Positions 30,788 through 41,400 of a DNA stretch of 64,000 nt are shown piece by piece. Source of the DNA: Thelephora terrestris (lineage: Eukaryota; Basidiomycota; Agaricomycetes; Thelephorales; Thelephoraceae); the NCBI GenBank assembly GCA_015956445.1, contig WIUZ02000021.1, forward strand, positions 638,761-702,760, written 5' to 3'. The translations under genes and the position numbers were made by a program. The notes beneath the pieces were generated by a model. The model ran no database searches and was not told the DNA's origin. It was given only the letters and a program-made list of their open reading frames with translations. Numbering within the stretch: the first letter of the stretch is position 1; every line of letters starts with the position of its first letter.

Positions 30788-33700
30788 TATTGGAAGCGGG
30801 AGGCGAGAACGGCGATATCGAGGGAATGATCCTTGAGGGCGGTGAGAGTCGATGGGCCGTAGACATTCTTGAGGGAGTCCAACTCTTCCCATAGGGCTGC
30901 AGTCGTCTTGTTCTGGATCTTGTAATTTTCCTCGACAACCTTAGCGAGTTTCTCGATGTCGGGCGCCAAACACAGCACCGAATCCATCTTGCCTTTGATT
31001 GACGTGATCTCGGCACGGGTGTCTTCGATCTTTCCTTCCAAAGTCTTAATTTCCCCGCTAATTCTTGCGATCACCTTCTTCGTGTCTAGGGTCCGTCCTT
31101 CGGCAGCTGTCACTGATCGTGTCAGATATCGGTGAGTTACCCTAGGGTCCTGTCGGCGATTCATCCTAATCTGGTCTGCGCGCTGCTCATTATCGGCCCT
31201 CCTGGCTTCGTTTATCTTCCACTGGAGCTCGGTAAGCAGGCATCCGTCGGCAAAAACTTGATCTTCAAGCGAGGTGATCTTCTCCTTGAGGCTTTCGGTC
31301 GTGGCGTACACGCGATCTTCAAGCATCGAGACTCGTGTCGCGATGTCCTCAAAGTCGTCAGGTTCGGGGGAGGACGGTGGGTCAGACGTGCCACGTTCCG
31401 AGGGTCCCGGGATCTTGTCCAGGTAAGCGCCTCCTTCTTCTTCTTCATTATCGCTTGGGTAAGGAGGGGCCTGGACGTCGGGGAACCAATCGCCAGCCGT
31501 GTAGGCTCGGTTGCCGAACTCGTCTCGTTCTTCTTCTTTAACTCTTTTCTTCTTCCTTCCTTCGTAGTCCACTTCCCTCTTCCTTCCTCTCATCTTTTCT
31601 CCTTCCTCAGCCTCCTTCTCCTTCGACGCCAGGAGTTTCGAGGCTCGGTACTTGCGTTCCTCAAGCTCGTGGCTGATCTTGGCGCCCCAGTACTCGCGGT
31701 CGGGCTCTTTCCCGTACCATCGCTCCGTCCCGATGTCGTAGGCAATCTGGAGGAGTCCTAGGCTTGCGAGACACTGGAAGATCTCGGCGCGATCTCCACA
31801 TTCTTGGAGGTAATCGAGGTAAGGTGCGAGGAAGCTGAGATTGCGGTCAATCTCAGCTTGTTCTCGAGGGTCGTCGGGGGTCGATGTTTTCTTCAATTTT
31901 AATTCCGTCGTCCTGGACTCGCCTAAGTCGCACGAAGGGATGTCCTTCGTGTTGACGAACCTATCGTGGCCGTCCGTCATGACTTCGTCGTCGTCCAGCT
32001 CGTCATCTTCGATATCATCCTGGTAATAGCGGATTTTGGGCGAATCAGGTCCGGTGTTCAACGCGTCGAGCGTTTCGATAGGTGGTAGCAAGCAGCTTAG
32101 GACCTTCGGGGGTGGCGGAGGAGAGTCTGGCATGGTGTCCAGGCTTTCGTTGTTGACCCGCGTATACCCATGCCTCTTAGCATCGAGATCTTTTGCGATC
32201 TCCAAAGATCGTCGGGCATTGGCCATCGGGTGAGGCGTCCTTGGTCGTTGCAGCAAGGGGGCGTCGGATTCGTCGTCAGAAGCTAAGTTTTCCTCAGTTT
32301 CGACTTGTTCGTCGAAAATCTGATCTTGCTTACCCGCGGTATTGGATTCTAGGTCCATTTCGTCTTCCCTCGGGCTGTCCACTCGCAGTTGCTGCACTTT
32401 CCTGATTCGCTCGATAATCTCGTTCCTTGTTAATGTCTTGTTGTGTTCGTCGACAGCCGTTGTTTGGCGTGGGTCGAAGGGCGGCGGTATCACGGAAGCT
32501 GATTGTCGTACAACGGACTGATCTTCGAAGGGGGTGTTCCGGGGTACTTGAAGGTACACCTGGGTGTCGGGCGTAGGGTTCCTCGACCCTTGGAAGATGC
32601 TGGAGCATGCTTCCAGGACTCGAGGCGCAGGAGGGGGTAGGGGTCTATCGGGTAAGTTGTCCAAGTTTGAGGTGAAGAGGCGGACATAAGCTTGTCCCCT
32701 GCGTACGAATGGGGGCTGGTCCTTTCCGCCACCGACGATTATGGCGCCGTACGCGAAGTATGAGATCTCGTCGGGGCCCAGAGTAGGGTCGGGGAGCTGG
32801 GTTATGTGCGCCACTGCTAGGATACCTGGGCTTCGTTCCTCTGGTGGCAGGATATCGACGTCGACTACCTCGCCCACGCTGGGGACGTTCTCGGGGACCG
32901 GTAAGTCGATAATACGGTATCGGGAAGGCGGACTGGGGGGTCTGTCCCTCATAGAAGGAGCCAATTCCGTCTGTACAGAGGCCCTCGTGAGCTCGGGGAC
33001 GTTCAAACGTCCACAAGAACACTTACCATTATTTGCTGACTCCGTCTTTGCAGATCCTGGGGTGAGAGGTGTAGGGGTAGCCGGATTTTCCTCATCCGTG
33101 AGTTCAGATTCTTTTATACGAAATACATTAACTAATTCTTTTTCTCCTTGACTTCGTAGGTCGTCTGGTCCCTCGTTACAAGTCCGCGAGTTTCCCAGAC
33201 CGACCGAACGGCTCGTTTCACCGTGACTTGGATCGCTATCCCTTCCTTGTCCATTGGCGTCTAACTTTCGATCGGAGGCCGGTGGGTCACTTCCCGATTT
33301 GGAAGTCGGTAAACGTTTCAACTGGTTTTCCACAATGCCATAGCGGAGTCTGTCGTCGATCCATTCCTCATCCGTCGTTTCTTTCTCTTGCGGCTTCTCC
33401 TTCTTTTGTTTCCAGGTTCTCATGTGACTGAATCCGTTCCTGACCTCGACCGTTCCATCACTTTTCTTTTGAATCGAGTACGACCGCATTTCTCCACTCT
33501 TTATCAGCGGGTCCCGTTCCAATTCATCGATCACGGCCTCCAGCTCATACTGGGTTAGGCCGTTCCATTTGATCTCGTTACCTTCAGGTGTGTCGGTTTT
33601 CCTTGTCTCCGTCAGTAGTGTTATTGATTGGTTGAGGGATAGGCTCTTGCTGAACACGAAGTTATACGCCTTCTTGACCTTGTCTTTTTTAGGCACATAT

Positions 33701-34512
33701 AATACTGACCCTGGCTCTGGCTCGTCTAACCGCATTGTGACGTCCCCATGATACATCACAGGTTCGCCGGTTGGGTCTTCTAAGGCCAGAGTCACATCTT
33801 TCGTGAAGATGTGTCGTTCGCGCCGGGCATCGTCGATGCCGTAGATCGTCATTTCTTTGGACGCCAATAGTCCTCTTGGCAGGTAGTCCGGCTTCGGTAT
33901 GTACTTCATACCAAATGGTTCTCGTTCATCGCTGAACTCACTATCTACCAGACTACTGCGTCCGTCTCCGTCTTCCGCCATTCCATATCCGGCTTCCGTG
34001 TCTTCTTCTCGACTCAATCCGTCTTCATTAAGACGATCACCTGGCTCCGGCGTTGATGTTCCTTTCCTTTCTGGTCCTAGGTCGGGTTCGTTATCCGTTC
34101 TATGTTCGTCAATATATTGGCGCTGCGGATCGGTGTCGCTTTTGGGCGTTACGACACACTCCATATTTTCTACGGTTTGTACCCATGGTTTATCGCCTTT
34201 TGCGGCGAATACCTCCGGCCTTCGTGGGACGGTTTTACTGATTTGTGGTTTAGGCTCATCTTCCATGTCGCCTGATTCCGCTGTCAGTCCGGATTCAGCT
34301 ACTCTTTTTTCGAGGCCATGTGTACCTTGTTCGTCGCACAGCCTTTCCGGGTTACGGCACCCTGTCTCGTTCGCGGTGTTTGATTCGTCCGCCTTTGACG
34401 AGTTTTCGGCGGCGTCAACTGGTACGTCCTGAGATCTTCTTCCTTCGTCTTTTGACCTGACCCGTTTTGTGCTAGGTTCTTTAATCAATCCTTCTTCGTT
34501 CGTTGCCAACAA
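30727..34512 (-). CDS. large unknown ORF (1261 codons), both ends disturbed
   Basis: A single open frame. No ATG stands at its start; the frame is open back to a stop that lies inside the gypsy-2 LTR at 34553, so the N-terminus is probably lost or spliced from elsewhere. The last codons and the stop come from CACTG element 1; on the far side of that element the original frame is still open for about 28 codons. The protein is acidic and Pro/Ser/Glu-rich. It has a central part with EMTIYGIDDARRERHIFTKD and VLYVPKKDKVKKAYNFVFSK, a later part with SYFAYGAIIVGGGKDQPPF, a Lys/Arg/Glu-rich charged region, and a C-terminal coiled coil (about 1050-1240). No zinc knuckle, protease or polymerase motif is seen. 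It could be an element-borne gene; I do not recognise it. Confidence 0.7.
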   Translation of the reverse strand: MLATNEEGLIKEPSTKRVRSKDEGRRSQDVPVDAAENSSKADESNTANETGCRNPERLCDEQGTHGLEKRVAESGLTAESGDMEDEPKPQISKTVPRRPEVFAAKGDKPWVQTVENMECVVTPKSDTDPQRQYIDEHRTDNEPDLGPERKGTSTPEPGDRLNEDGLSREEDTEAGYGMAEDGDGRSSLVDSEFSDEREPFGMKYIPKPDYLPRGLLASKEMTIYGIDDARRERHIFTKDVTLALEDPTGEPVMYHGDVTMRLDEPEPGSVLYVPKKDKVKKAYNFVFSKSLSLNQSITLLTETRKTDTPEGNEIKWNGLTQYELEAVIDELERDPLIKSGEMRSYSIQKKSDGTVEVRNGFSHMRTWKQKKEKPQEKETTDEEWIDDRLRYGIVENQLKRLPTSKSGSDPPASDRKLDANGQGRDSDPSHGETSRSVGLGNSRTCNEGPDDLRSQGEKELVNVFRIKESELTDEENPATPTPLTPGSAKTESANNGKCSCGRLNVPELTRASVQTELAPSMRDRPPSPPSRYRIIDLPVPENVPSVGEVVDVDILPPEERSPGILAVAHITQLPDPTLGPDEISYFAYGAIIVGGGKDQPPFVRRGQAYVRLFTSNLDNLPDRPLPPPAPRVLEACSSIFQGSRNPTPDTQVYLQVPRNTPFEDQSVVRQSASVIPPPFDPRQTTAVDEHNKTLTRNEIIERIRKVQQLRVDSPREDEMDLESNTAGKQDQIFDEQVETEENLASDDESDAPLLQRPRTPHPMANARRSLEIAKDLDAKRHGYTRVNNESLDTMPDSPPPPPKVLSCLLPPIETLDALNTGPDSPKIRYYQDDIEDDELDDDEVMTDGHDRFVNTKDIPSCDLGESRTTELKLKKTSTPDDPREQAEIDRNLSFLAPYLDYLQECGDRAEIFQCLASLGLLQIAYDIGTERWYGKEPDREYWGAKISHELEERKYRASKLLASKEKEAEEGEKMRGRKREVDYEGRKKKRVKEEERDEFGNRAYTAGDWFPDVQAPPYPSDNEEEEGGAYLDKIPGPSERGTSDPPSSPEPDDFEDIATRVSMLEDRVYATTESLKEKITSLEDQVFADGCLLTELQWKINEARRADNEQRADQIRMNRRQDPRVTHRYLTRSVTAAEGRTLDTKKVIARISGEIKTLEGKIEDTRAEITSIKGKMDSVLCLAPDIEKLAKVVEENYKIQNKTTAALWEELDSLKNVYGPSTLTALKDHSLDIAVLASRFQYTGGKGSLTQQIHCDYIVIF

Positions 34513-34870
34513 GCTAAGTTCTTCTAATTCGTGGCTAGACTCATACGCGCGTTGAACTACCCAGTCTCGCTAAGTCGTGGGAACACGTAGCAAGAAGAGG
34601 GAGCTGAAGGGTGTGGGTGACCGGTTGTGCAGACGTCGGTAGGGTAAAGCAGGTAGAGGTAGGGAGGAGTAGGGAGAGGTAGGGAGAAGTAGGGAGAAGT
34701 AGGGAGAAGTAGGGAGGGAATAGGAAGTGGTGGCAATAGAGTAGAGTCTCAATAGACAAGCGTCGCGACGAAGAGGGTCGCGGCGGGATAGGTGGCTAAG
34801 AAGGAAGCTATCAGCGCGAGACGAGAGAACGAGAGAATACCTGAGACGAGAAGAAACTAGTAGAGGTGGT

Positions 34871-35041
34871 GAACACTGCGTTCGCCACGAAGAGCTAAGA
34901 GCTGAGCACTGCGCTCAAGACTGGAGTAGAGCACTGCGCTCGCGAGACGAGTAGAGAAGGTCGAGAAGCACTGCGCTTCACGTCGAGAGAAGTCGAGACG
35001 AGGAAAGAGAAAAGCTAGAGGGTTCTTCGAGCACTGCGCTC
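34871..35041. other. five small hairpins with constant ACTGC loop in the 3' LTR
   Basis: GAAC-ACTGC-GTTC (34871-34883), GAGC-ACTGC-GCTC (34904-34916, 34929-34941 and 35029-35041) and AAGC-ACTGC-GCTT (34966-34978). Stem bases change on both sides together while the loop is fixed. Flanks add pairs in several: GGTGAAC with GTTCGCC in the first, and GTTCT with AGAAC around the last. On the sense strand the loop reads GCAGT. Confidence 0.75.
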
Positions 35042-35162
35042 AAAGAGAACTTGGTCGCGAGGAACGAAGAGTGTTGAGGGCTTTAGACAGCGCAAGGCTG
35101 AGTTGAACTTTAGAGGGAAAGGGGGAACTGCACTTCGTTATTCGAACCAGGCCTATCTACTG

Positions 35163-35176
35163 ACACTTATATAGTG
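35163..35176 (-). promoter_or_regulatory. TATA box in gypsy-2 LTR
   Basis: CACTATATAAGTG on the minus strand, about 680 nt into the LTR. The repeat hairpins lie downstream of it, so they would be in the transcript. The other LTR has the same at about 45967-45980. A TATATAG also reads on the plus strand, toward the antisense gene. Confidence 0.55.
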
Positions 35177-36034
35177 GGTAGAGAGGTCGAAAGTAGAACA
35201 TGAAAAGAGGGAGAAAGAGAAGTGAACAAAGCGAACGTCGCGAGAGAACGGGAGTCGTGAAGGTCGTGAAGGGCGTAGGGAGGTCATACAAAGCGAAGAG
35301 CGGATCGGATAGAGAGAACAAGAACGCGGGAGGAACGAACAAGGCGGCGGGAAGGGGTGAGGGAGGAATGAAGGCATCGTGGGAAACTACGAAGCTACAG
35401 AATGGATGATCGAACCAAGACGTCAAAAGATGGCTGAAGTGGAACAGGCGGGAGTCGGGCAACGCGGCGAGAGGATCGGGGCGGCGTCGACGTGCAACAA
35501 AGGAGCGGGAGGCACGTGTTCCAGAGTCGGGACGACGGACCGATGCGGGGGATCCGAACAACGACGAACAAGGGGTCGAGTCATTGTCGAGAGGCGGAAG
35601 TGATCGGAGGGCACGCGGGATCGGGGAAGCCGGACTCGGAATGTGGACTTAGAGAGTTTTGGTGAAGTCCAGACGGGCGGGAGGTCGCGAGACTGGCGGG
35701 AGACTGGCGAGAGTCGATGGAGCGTCAGGTCGAGGAGGGAGGCTCGCGATACGTCGCGACACAGGGCAGGCAGGTGGGGAAGGGACCCGAATCGCTGGAG
35801 GGAGGATGGGTGATGGATCTGAGTCGGAGGGCCAGGAAAACGGAGTCAGGTCATCTCCTCGGGACTTGAGATATCAACCATCCCTGGTTGCCACGAGGGA
35901 GGCGCGAGGCGAACACGAGGCTGACACGAGGCGTTCGAATCGGGTAAGTGCGCGAGACAAAAGGAAAAACTTCTCGCTGCCACATCATCACCTCTCTTCT
36001 TCGCAGACTCTCTCGACAACCTCTCTACTCTTCA

Positions 36035-37785
36035 ATGGACTATGCTGGCGACTGGACTCCGTCGAAGGGACCCAACGGGATCGCGCCGTTCGCGGAGCTC
36101 GATCAACTAGGGGAGGACTGTCTCTTTCCTCCGGAGAAAGACGAGTGGTCGAAGCCGGAGATCAGGCAGCTCATCGCGGGGTCTCCCGACTGCGTGAACC
36201 TCGTCTGGCAGTCGGTACTGGCGGTGTGGCGGCTCAAGACTCTGGAGGGGCGCCTCGAGGAAGAGAAGGAGCTACGAGGGCCGTGGGCGGATCACTTGTC
36301 GGCGTGGTTGGTGAGTGACGTTACTTAGGGGCTAGGAGAGGCGGAAGCTAACTGCGCGAGGGTAGTCGAGGCATCGGGACGTTTGTAGGGCCTTCCATAT
36401 TGAGCCACTGAGGCTCGTTACAGACTTCGCGGAGGCCGCCCACAAGGTCGGGCATATCGAAGCAGAGATGGTTCCGGACTTCGGGAACTCGACTGGGACA
36501 GCGGCTGGGACGACGGCGGGAACGACGACGGGAACGACGAGTCATAGGGCGCCAGCGCCAGCGCCAAGCGCGAGGATTTCTACTGAACCGGCTCCAATGG
36601 CTACGGAACCTGCAGAAGACGTCGAGATGGTGGGCGAGGAGATCGCACCAGCTCCAGCGCGAGTCGATAAGGGAAAGGGGAGGGTTAGAGAGAGGTTCGA
36701 GGTTGTGGTGCCGCCAAGGGCGAAGCCAACACCGAAGACGAGAGCTCAGGCTGTGGAGCCATCCGTTGGGACGAAGCGGGTGCTCTCGAGCTCGCCTAGC
36801 AAGGAGGAGGGGCCGTCGACGTCGAAAAAGTCGAGGAAGTCGCGCCGGAACCAGCGGGTGGAGTCAGACGAGTCGGAGAAGGAGGAGCCGGCGTTGCTGG
36901 ATCTGAGTGGAGAGACGGTCGTCGAGGGTGATCCGTTGGACGTCGAGCGTATTCCTCTTGCCAGAGGGGCGGTGAGTCCGTCAGTCGAGAGTCCGGAGCG
37001 AGGGTGCTGACGTTCTGTAGACTTGCGGTCTCTGTTCTCGCAAGAAGAAGAGCCAGAGGAGGTGCGCTCCTTTGTGGTATCCTGGCCAAGACCAGAAGGT
37101 GAAGTGCGCGCCCTGTGGCGTCGGGAGGAAGGCCTGCTCCTTCGGGCTGAAGAGCTTTGGGATCGGGAAGTGGCCGAACATCGAGCCTTCTGAAGCCGGG
37201 AAGGCACTGCGTAGGAAGGACGCCGAGAAACATCGCTCGAAGAGCGCGATGGCGACGGAACTCGGAACGGTGGAGGTGGGCAGGATGAGGCTGAGGGATG
37301 TCGCGCCCTCGATGTCGACGAGATCGAGGTCGGGAGCTGCTGGGGCTTCTTTTCAGGCTCCGGTTCAAGTCTCGGGGGGTGTGAGACCTCCAGACGTTGC
37401 CACGGTCTTCTTCGCTGACCTGGCTCCGTTGGGTGATGCGGCGGGAGGGTCTGGACAGTCGAGGTTCGATCTGCAACTCAGACGAACCGAACTTCGCTCC
37501 ATCCTGCGTCGAGAACGCGCGGACGCCAACGAGATCGTGGCGAGGGTCGAGGATCGTCGCCTGGTCGGGAAGGAGATCCTCGCGGCGTTGAACGAGGCCA
37601 TCATCGCTGACGGTGGTGAGGGCGTCTACGAGGACTCGGACCTCGAGTACGTGACGGACGTTCCGCCGGGAGATAGCGACTTCGAGTTGTCGGATGCGGG
37701 AGAGGGATCGGGGGCTGGGGATAGTGCGGGAGGAGAAGGTGGTGAAGAGGAGGGTGGAGGGGACGAGGGGGTAGTGAGCGAGTGA
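36035..37785 (+). CDS. antisense spliced gene within gypsy-2, Cys-rich putative nucleic-acid-binding protein
   Basis: Three exons: 36035-36310, 36405-36971 and 37021-37785, giving 535 residues, all junctions GT-AG and in phase. The ATG follows a pyrimidine-rich leader. Exon 1 is compact (DWTPSKGPNGIAPFAELDQL, a Trp/Leu helix-like end). Exon 2 is Ala/Pro/Thr-rich and basic with KKSRKSRRNQR. Exon 3 opens with a Cys cluster: CGLCSRKKKSQRRC, then KCAPCGVGRKACSFG, which could bind zinc; it ends in a long acidic Gly/Glu tail. It runs opposite to gag and pol and lies between pol and the 3' LTR. Function unknown; a transcription-factor-like or regulatory role is inference. Its promoter may be in the LTR. 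Confidence 0.65.
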
Positions 37786-38448
37786 GGATGGGGAGGTAAA
37801 TTCAATCTGCGCATATCTTGGACTATCAACAATACTGTGTCTTCGTTTTTGTGTCGTGAATAGATGTCGGTTTTCTTGGTTTTGTAACGTCGTGAGGGGA
37901 AAGCGAGCCGGGAGGGAGGGAAGTAAATCGGGAGGGAGTCGGGAGTCGTTGGCGGTTGGTGAATGAAAATAGGAGAGCTAAGGAGTGGGGGACATTGCGA
38001 CGAATCACAACGCAAGGTTAGTAGTATGCGGTGTGACCAGATCCGAAGATCAGTCGCAAAGCGAGGGAAAAATTGGGTGAGGACCACTACTCGAGGTAGT
38101 GTCTCTAGTGGGTCTCACGAAGAGTTACCTCACTATCAGCGAGCGCGAGCGTTCGCGAGGGTATGGGGCTCCTCGGGACTTGAAATCATGACCGTCCCCG
38201 GTCACAAGATCAGTCCGAGCGCAATCTGCAAGAATAAGTAAAGAGAAATGAGTCCGGGATAAGACGGAAAAAGCATAGGAAAGAAATCGGGAGGCATAAG
38301 ACGAAGAGAGGGAAACATAGAGAAAAGAAAAAAAAAAAAAATTTCAAACGAGTGGATGGGGTCAGACGATAGATATAGGGATAGGAAGGGGAAACATAAG
38401 GTGAAGGTGGTCCAAAAAGAAAACTTGAGAAATTAAATAACAAGAGAT
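37786..38448. other. spacer between the antisense gene and pol
   Basis: Convergent 3' ends. Contains a run of A near 38330-38341 and no supported gene. Confidence 0.4.
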
Positions 38449-41400
38449 TCATAAAGAGGGAGCGTCCAAGTGAATGTAAGTAGAGGAATCGGAGTCCAAC
38501 GAGCCAAAGTACAGGGTGTCCTCGGGGTCGTCTTCGGTAGAGTCAAACTCGTCGTCGAGAACGTCGGGAACAATAGGAACCGTGGCGCGAGTGCGGGGAA
38601 AGTAGGGGATAAGTCGAAAACCAGCGACGCGAAGCTGAGCCTGGGAACCGTCGAGCTCGGCGATGACATAGGAGGTGCCGATAGTCTTGCGGACCACAAC
38701 CATAGGACCAGTGTAGCGAGGCTTGGTCTTCCGGTTGAGGGCTTCCTCGATACGGTTGTTGCGGACTAAGACGAGAGCTCCAGGCTTGAAGTCGAAGTCA
38801 ATGATGCGGGAGGCGTGCTCTTTTTCGAACCGTTCAAGGTTCTTGATCCTAGACTGAGTGACGAGTTGGCGCATCGTCGCGAGATCTTCGGGACGCTTCG
38901 CGAGCTGTTGAGCCCGGATGGCGATGAGTTCCTCGGTAGAAACGCCGAAGTCTTGAGTGGGAGCAAGATAGGTAGCCTCGAGAATGTCGAAGGGGAGAAG
39001 GGGGTGAACACCGTGAACCATATAGTAGGGGGAGTAACCAGTAGCCTTGCGGACGGTAACACGCTCGGCCCAGAACACGAGAGGGAGAACTTGACGCCAC
39101 TTAGACTCGTTACCTTTGCAGGTCTTCATCACGGCTTCGCGAACGTCGAAATGCTTGGACTCGATGATGCCATTCGCGCGGGAGTTGTAGCCAGAGATGC
39201 GGATGTGTCGAATGCCATAGCGAGCAGCGATAAGGTCGAGGGCAGCGATGTAAGCGGTACCGTTGTCAGTGACTAACTCGTCGAGAGCGCCCCAGCGACA
39301 AAGGATGTCCTGGAAGATAAAGTCGGCGATAACGGAGTGGGAGTCGGAGGTGGTAGCGCGTCCTTCGGGATATGAAGTCATCGCGCAGCGAGCATGGATG
39401 ACATAACGGTAGTTCCCGACCTTGGGCATAAGGAACGTGTCGATGTGGGCTTTGCGGAAGAGGGAAGGGACGTCGGGGACCATAGGGGGAATGAAGAAGT
39501 ACTCAGTTTGACGAAACTGGCACTCTCGGCAGGTCTTGACGAACCATCGAACGTCTTCGTTGAGGAAGGGCCACCAGAAGCGAATCAGCAAGTTCCTAGT
39601 CGTAGCGAAGACACCCTTGTGACCGAGATTGTCGTGAGCATACTCGATGAGGGGGTAGCGGGCGTCGGGAGGGGGAACCAGCTGGGAGTAACCGTCTCGA
39701 TGTTTCCGGAACAGGCGGGAGTCCAAGATGAAGTAATCGTAGGCCTGTCGGATGAACTGTCGATACTCCTGATCAGAGAGGTCTGGCGGACGTTCGAGGG
39801 TGGTGAGAAAGTGGCGGATCTTCGAGAGCTTGGCCTCGCGGCGCAGAGCCTTCTCGGAACGGGGAATCTCGCCGGCTTTCTCAGCGGGAGGGAAGGAGGA
39901 GGAGAGGGACGACTCGGGATCGAGGTCTGGATCTTCGGTGGCTATGTGGGAGGAGACGAGGGAGAGAGGTGGTGCGGAGTCGAAGAGAGAAGGTGGGGAA
40001 GTAGCCTCGATAAAGAAACCAGATTGACTGTCGATCCAGTCTTCTAAGTCGTCACCTTCGTCGGGAAGGGGGTCATCGGAAGCGCGAGGACGTCGGGAGA
40101 GTCCGTCCGCTCCGGTATGCTTCTCGGCAGGGACGTGTACGAGCTCGAAGTCGAAGAGGAGAATAGCAGCAATCCACCGGTTGATAGCGTCGTTAGGATG
40201 GAGAGTAGGGTTATTGAGCATCCCCTTGATGAATTTGGCATCCATCTCGACGATAAGGCGTTTGACTCCGATGGTGTAGAGCTGCGTCTGCTTCAGAGCG
40301 CGGAAGAGGCCATAGAGCTCCAGTTTAGCCTGAGAATAGCGGGACTCTCGCTCGTTGAAGGTGATAGACCCAAATCGACTAGGATAGCGCTTCTTATCGT
40401 CCCCAATCTGGAAGATAATGTAGCCGGCGCCATTCATGCAAGAGTCGACGGCGAGAATGACGGGGTTCTCGGAGTCGTAGTCGATGGGTCTGAGAGCGGG
40501 AGAGTTCGCGATAGCTGACTTAAGCGTAGCGATGGCTTGGAGGTGCTCGGGGCCGATGGCGAAGGGTTCGTCCTTGCGAGTAAGCTGAATAAGCGGGCGG
40601 GCAATGAGGGTGTAATCCTTGATGAAGATACGAAGGACGCCACAAGTGCCTAAGAAAGCTCGTACTTCGGAGACATTCGTCGGGACGGGCCAGTTTTCGA
40701 TAGCGCGAATGCGGGAGGAATCCGCGATACGGCCGTCATAGGTGCAGATGTGTCCGAGAATGTCAGCGCGAGGGACTCCAATGAAAGCTTTCTTGCCGCT
40801 AAACGTGGCTCCGTAGGCTTTGACACGCTGGATGATACGGTGGACGGACTCAAAATGCTCCCAGACAAAGCGTCGAATGCCTGGGTTGTCGGGGATAGTC
40901 TCGAAGGTACCGTCGGGAAGCTCGTATCGTGTGCGGGGACCTTTGATCGGGACGTCGTCAGCGAAGGGCTGAGTGCAGTGGGGGATCTCGGGTCGGAGGA
41001 TATGCGTGATGTCGCCTTGGAGAACAGCAGGAGAATTCGTCCAGCCCATCGGGAGGACTGTAAGACGAAAGGGACCTAAAGGAGTATTGAACGTTGTCAT
41101 GTCGCGAGAGGAGGGATGGAGTTGCCGCTGGTCGAATGAGACGTAGAGATCTAGCGTGGTGTAGATCGACCTAGCAGCGAAGTCCTCGGCCACTACGTCA
41201 GTGTAGGGAGGCATAGCGGCGTTGCGAATGGTAACAGCGTTCAGGGGCTCCAGAGAGTGAACGAGACGAAGAGACTTGCCGTCCTTCTTATAGACGCAGA
41301 ACCAGCGACTATTGTAGGAGGAGGAGGACGGCTCGTAGACACCGGATCTCCACTTGTCTTCGATGATCTTCGTGACGTCGTTCAGAATACCGCGAGGGAT

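Larger units (their letters stand above)
34553..35853 (-). repeat. gypsy-2 3' LTR
   Basis: TG...CA ended, 1301 bp. Contains a TATATAAG word near 35167 (minus strand), a run of GGTAGGGAGAAGTAGGGA-type repeats (about 34655-34720) and the five small hairpins described separately. Confidence 0.92.

Noticed and set aside
31132-31761. Plus-strand ORF of 209 codons
   Set aside because: It is the mirror of the acidic 1261-codon ORF; Ser/Phe/Leu-rich low complexity is expected from reading GA-biased coding sequence backwards.
34655-34720. AGTAGGGAGA repeats considered as telomeric
   Set aside because: The unit is not TTAGGG-like in register and lies inside the LTR, where copy number differs between the two LTRs like a microsatellite.
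35659-36318. Plus-strand ORF of 219 codons crossing the LTR end
   Set aside because: Arg/Gly/Glu-rich frame over the LTR boundary and over exon 1 of the antisense gene in another frame; the spliced model explains the region better.
39394-40047. Plus-strand ORF of 217 codons inside gypsy-2
   Set aside because: Complete overlap with integrase and RNase H coding sequence on the other strand; a shadow frame.
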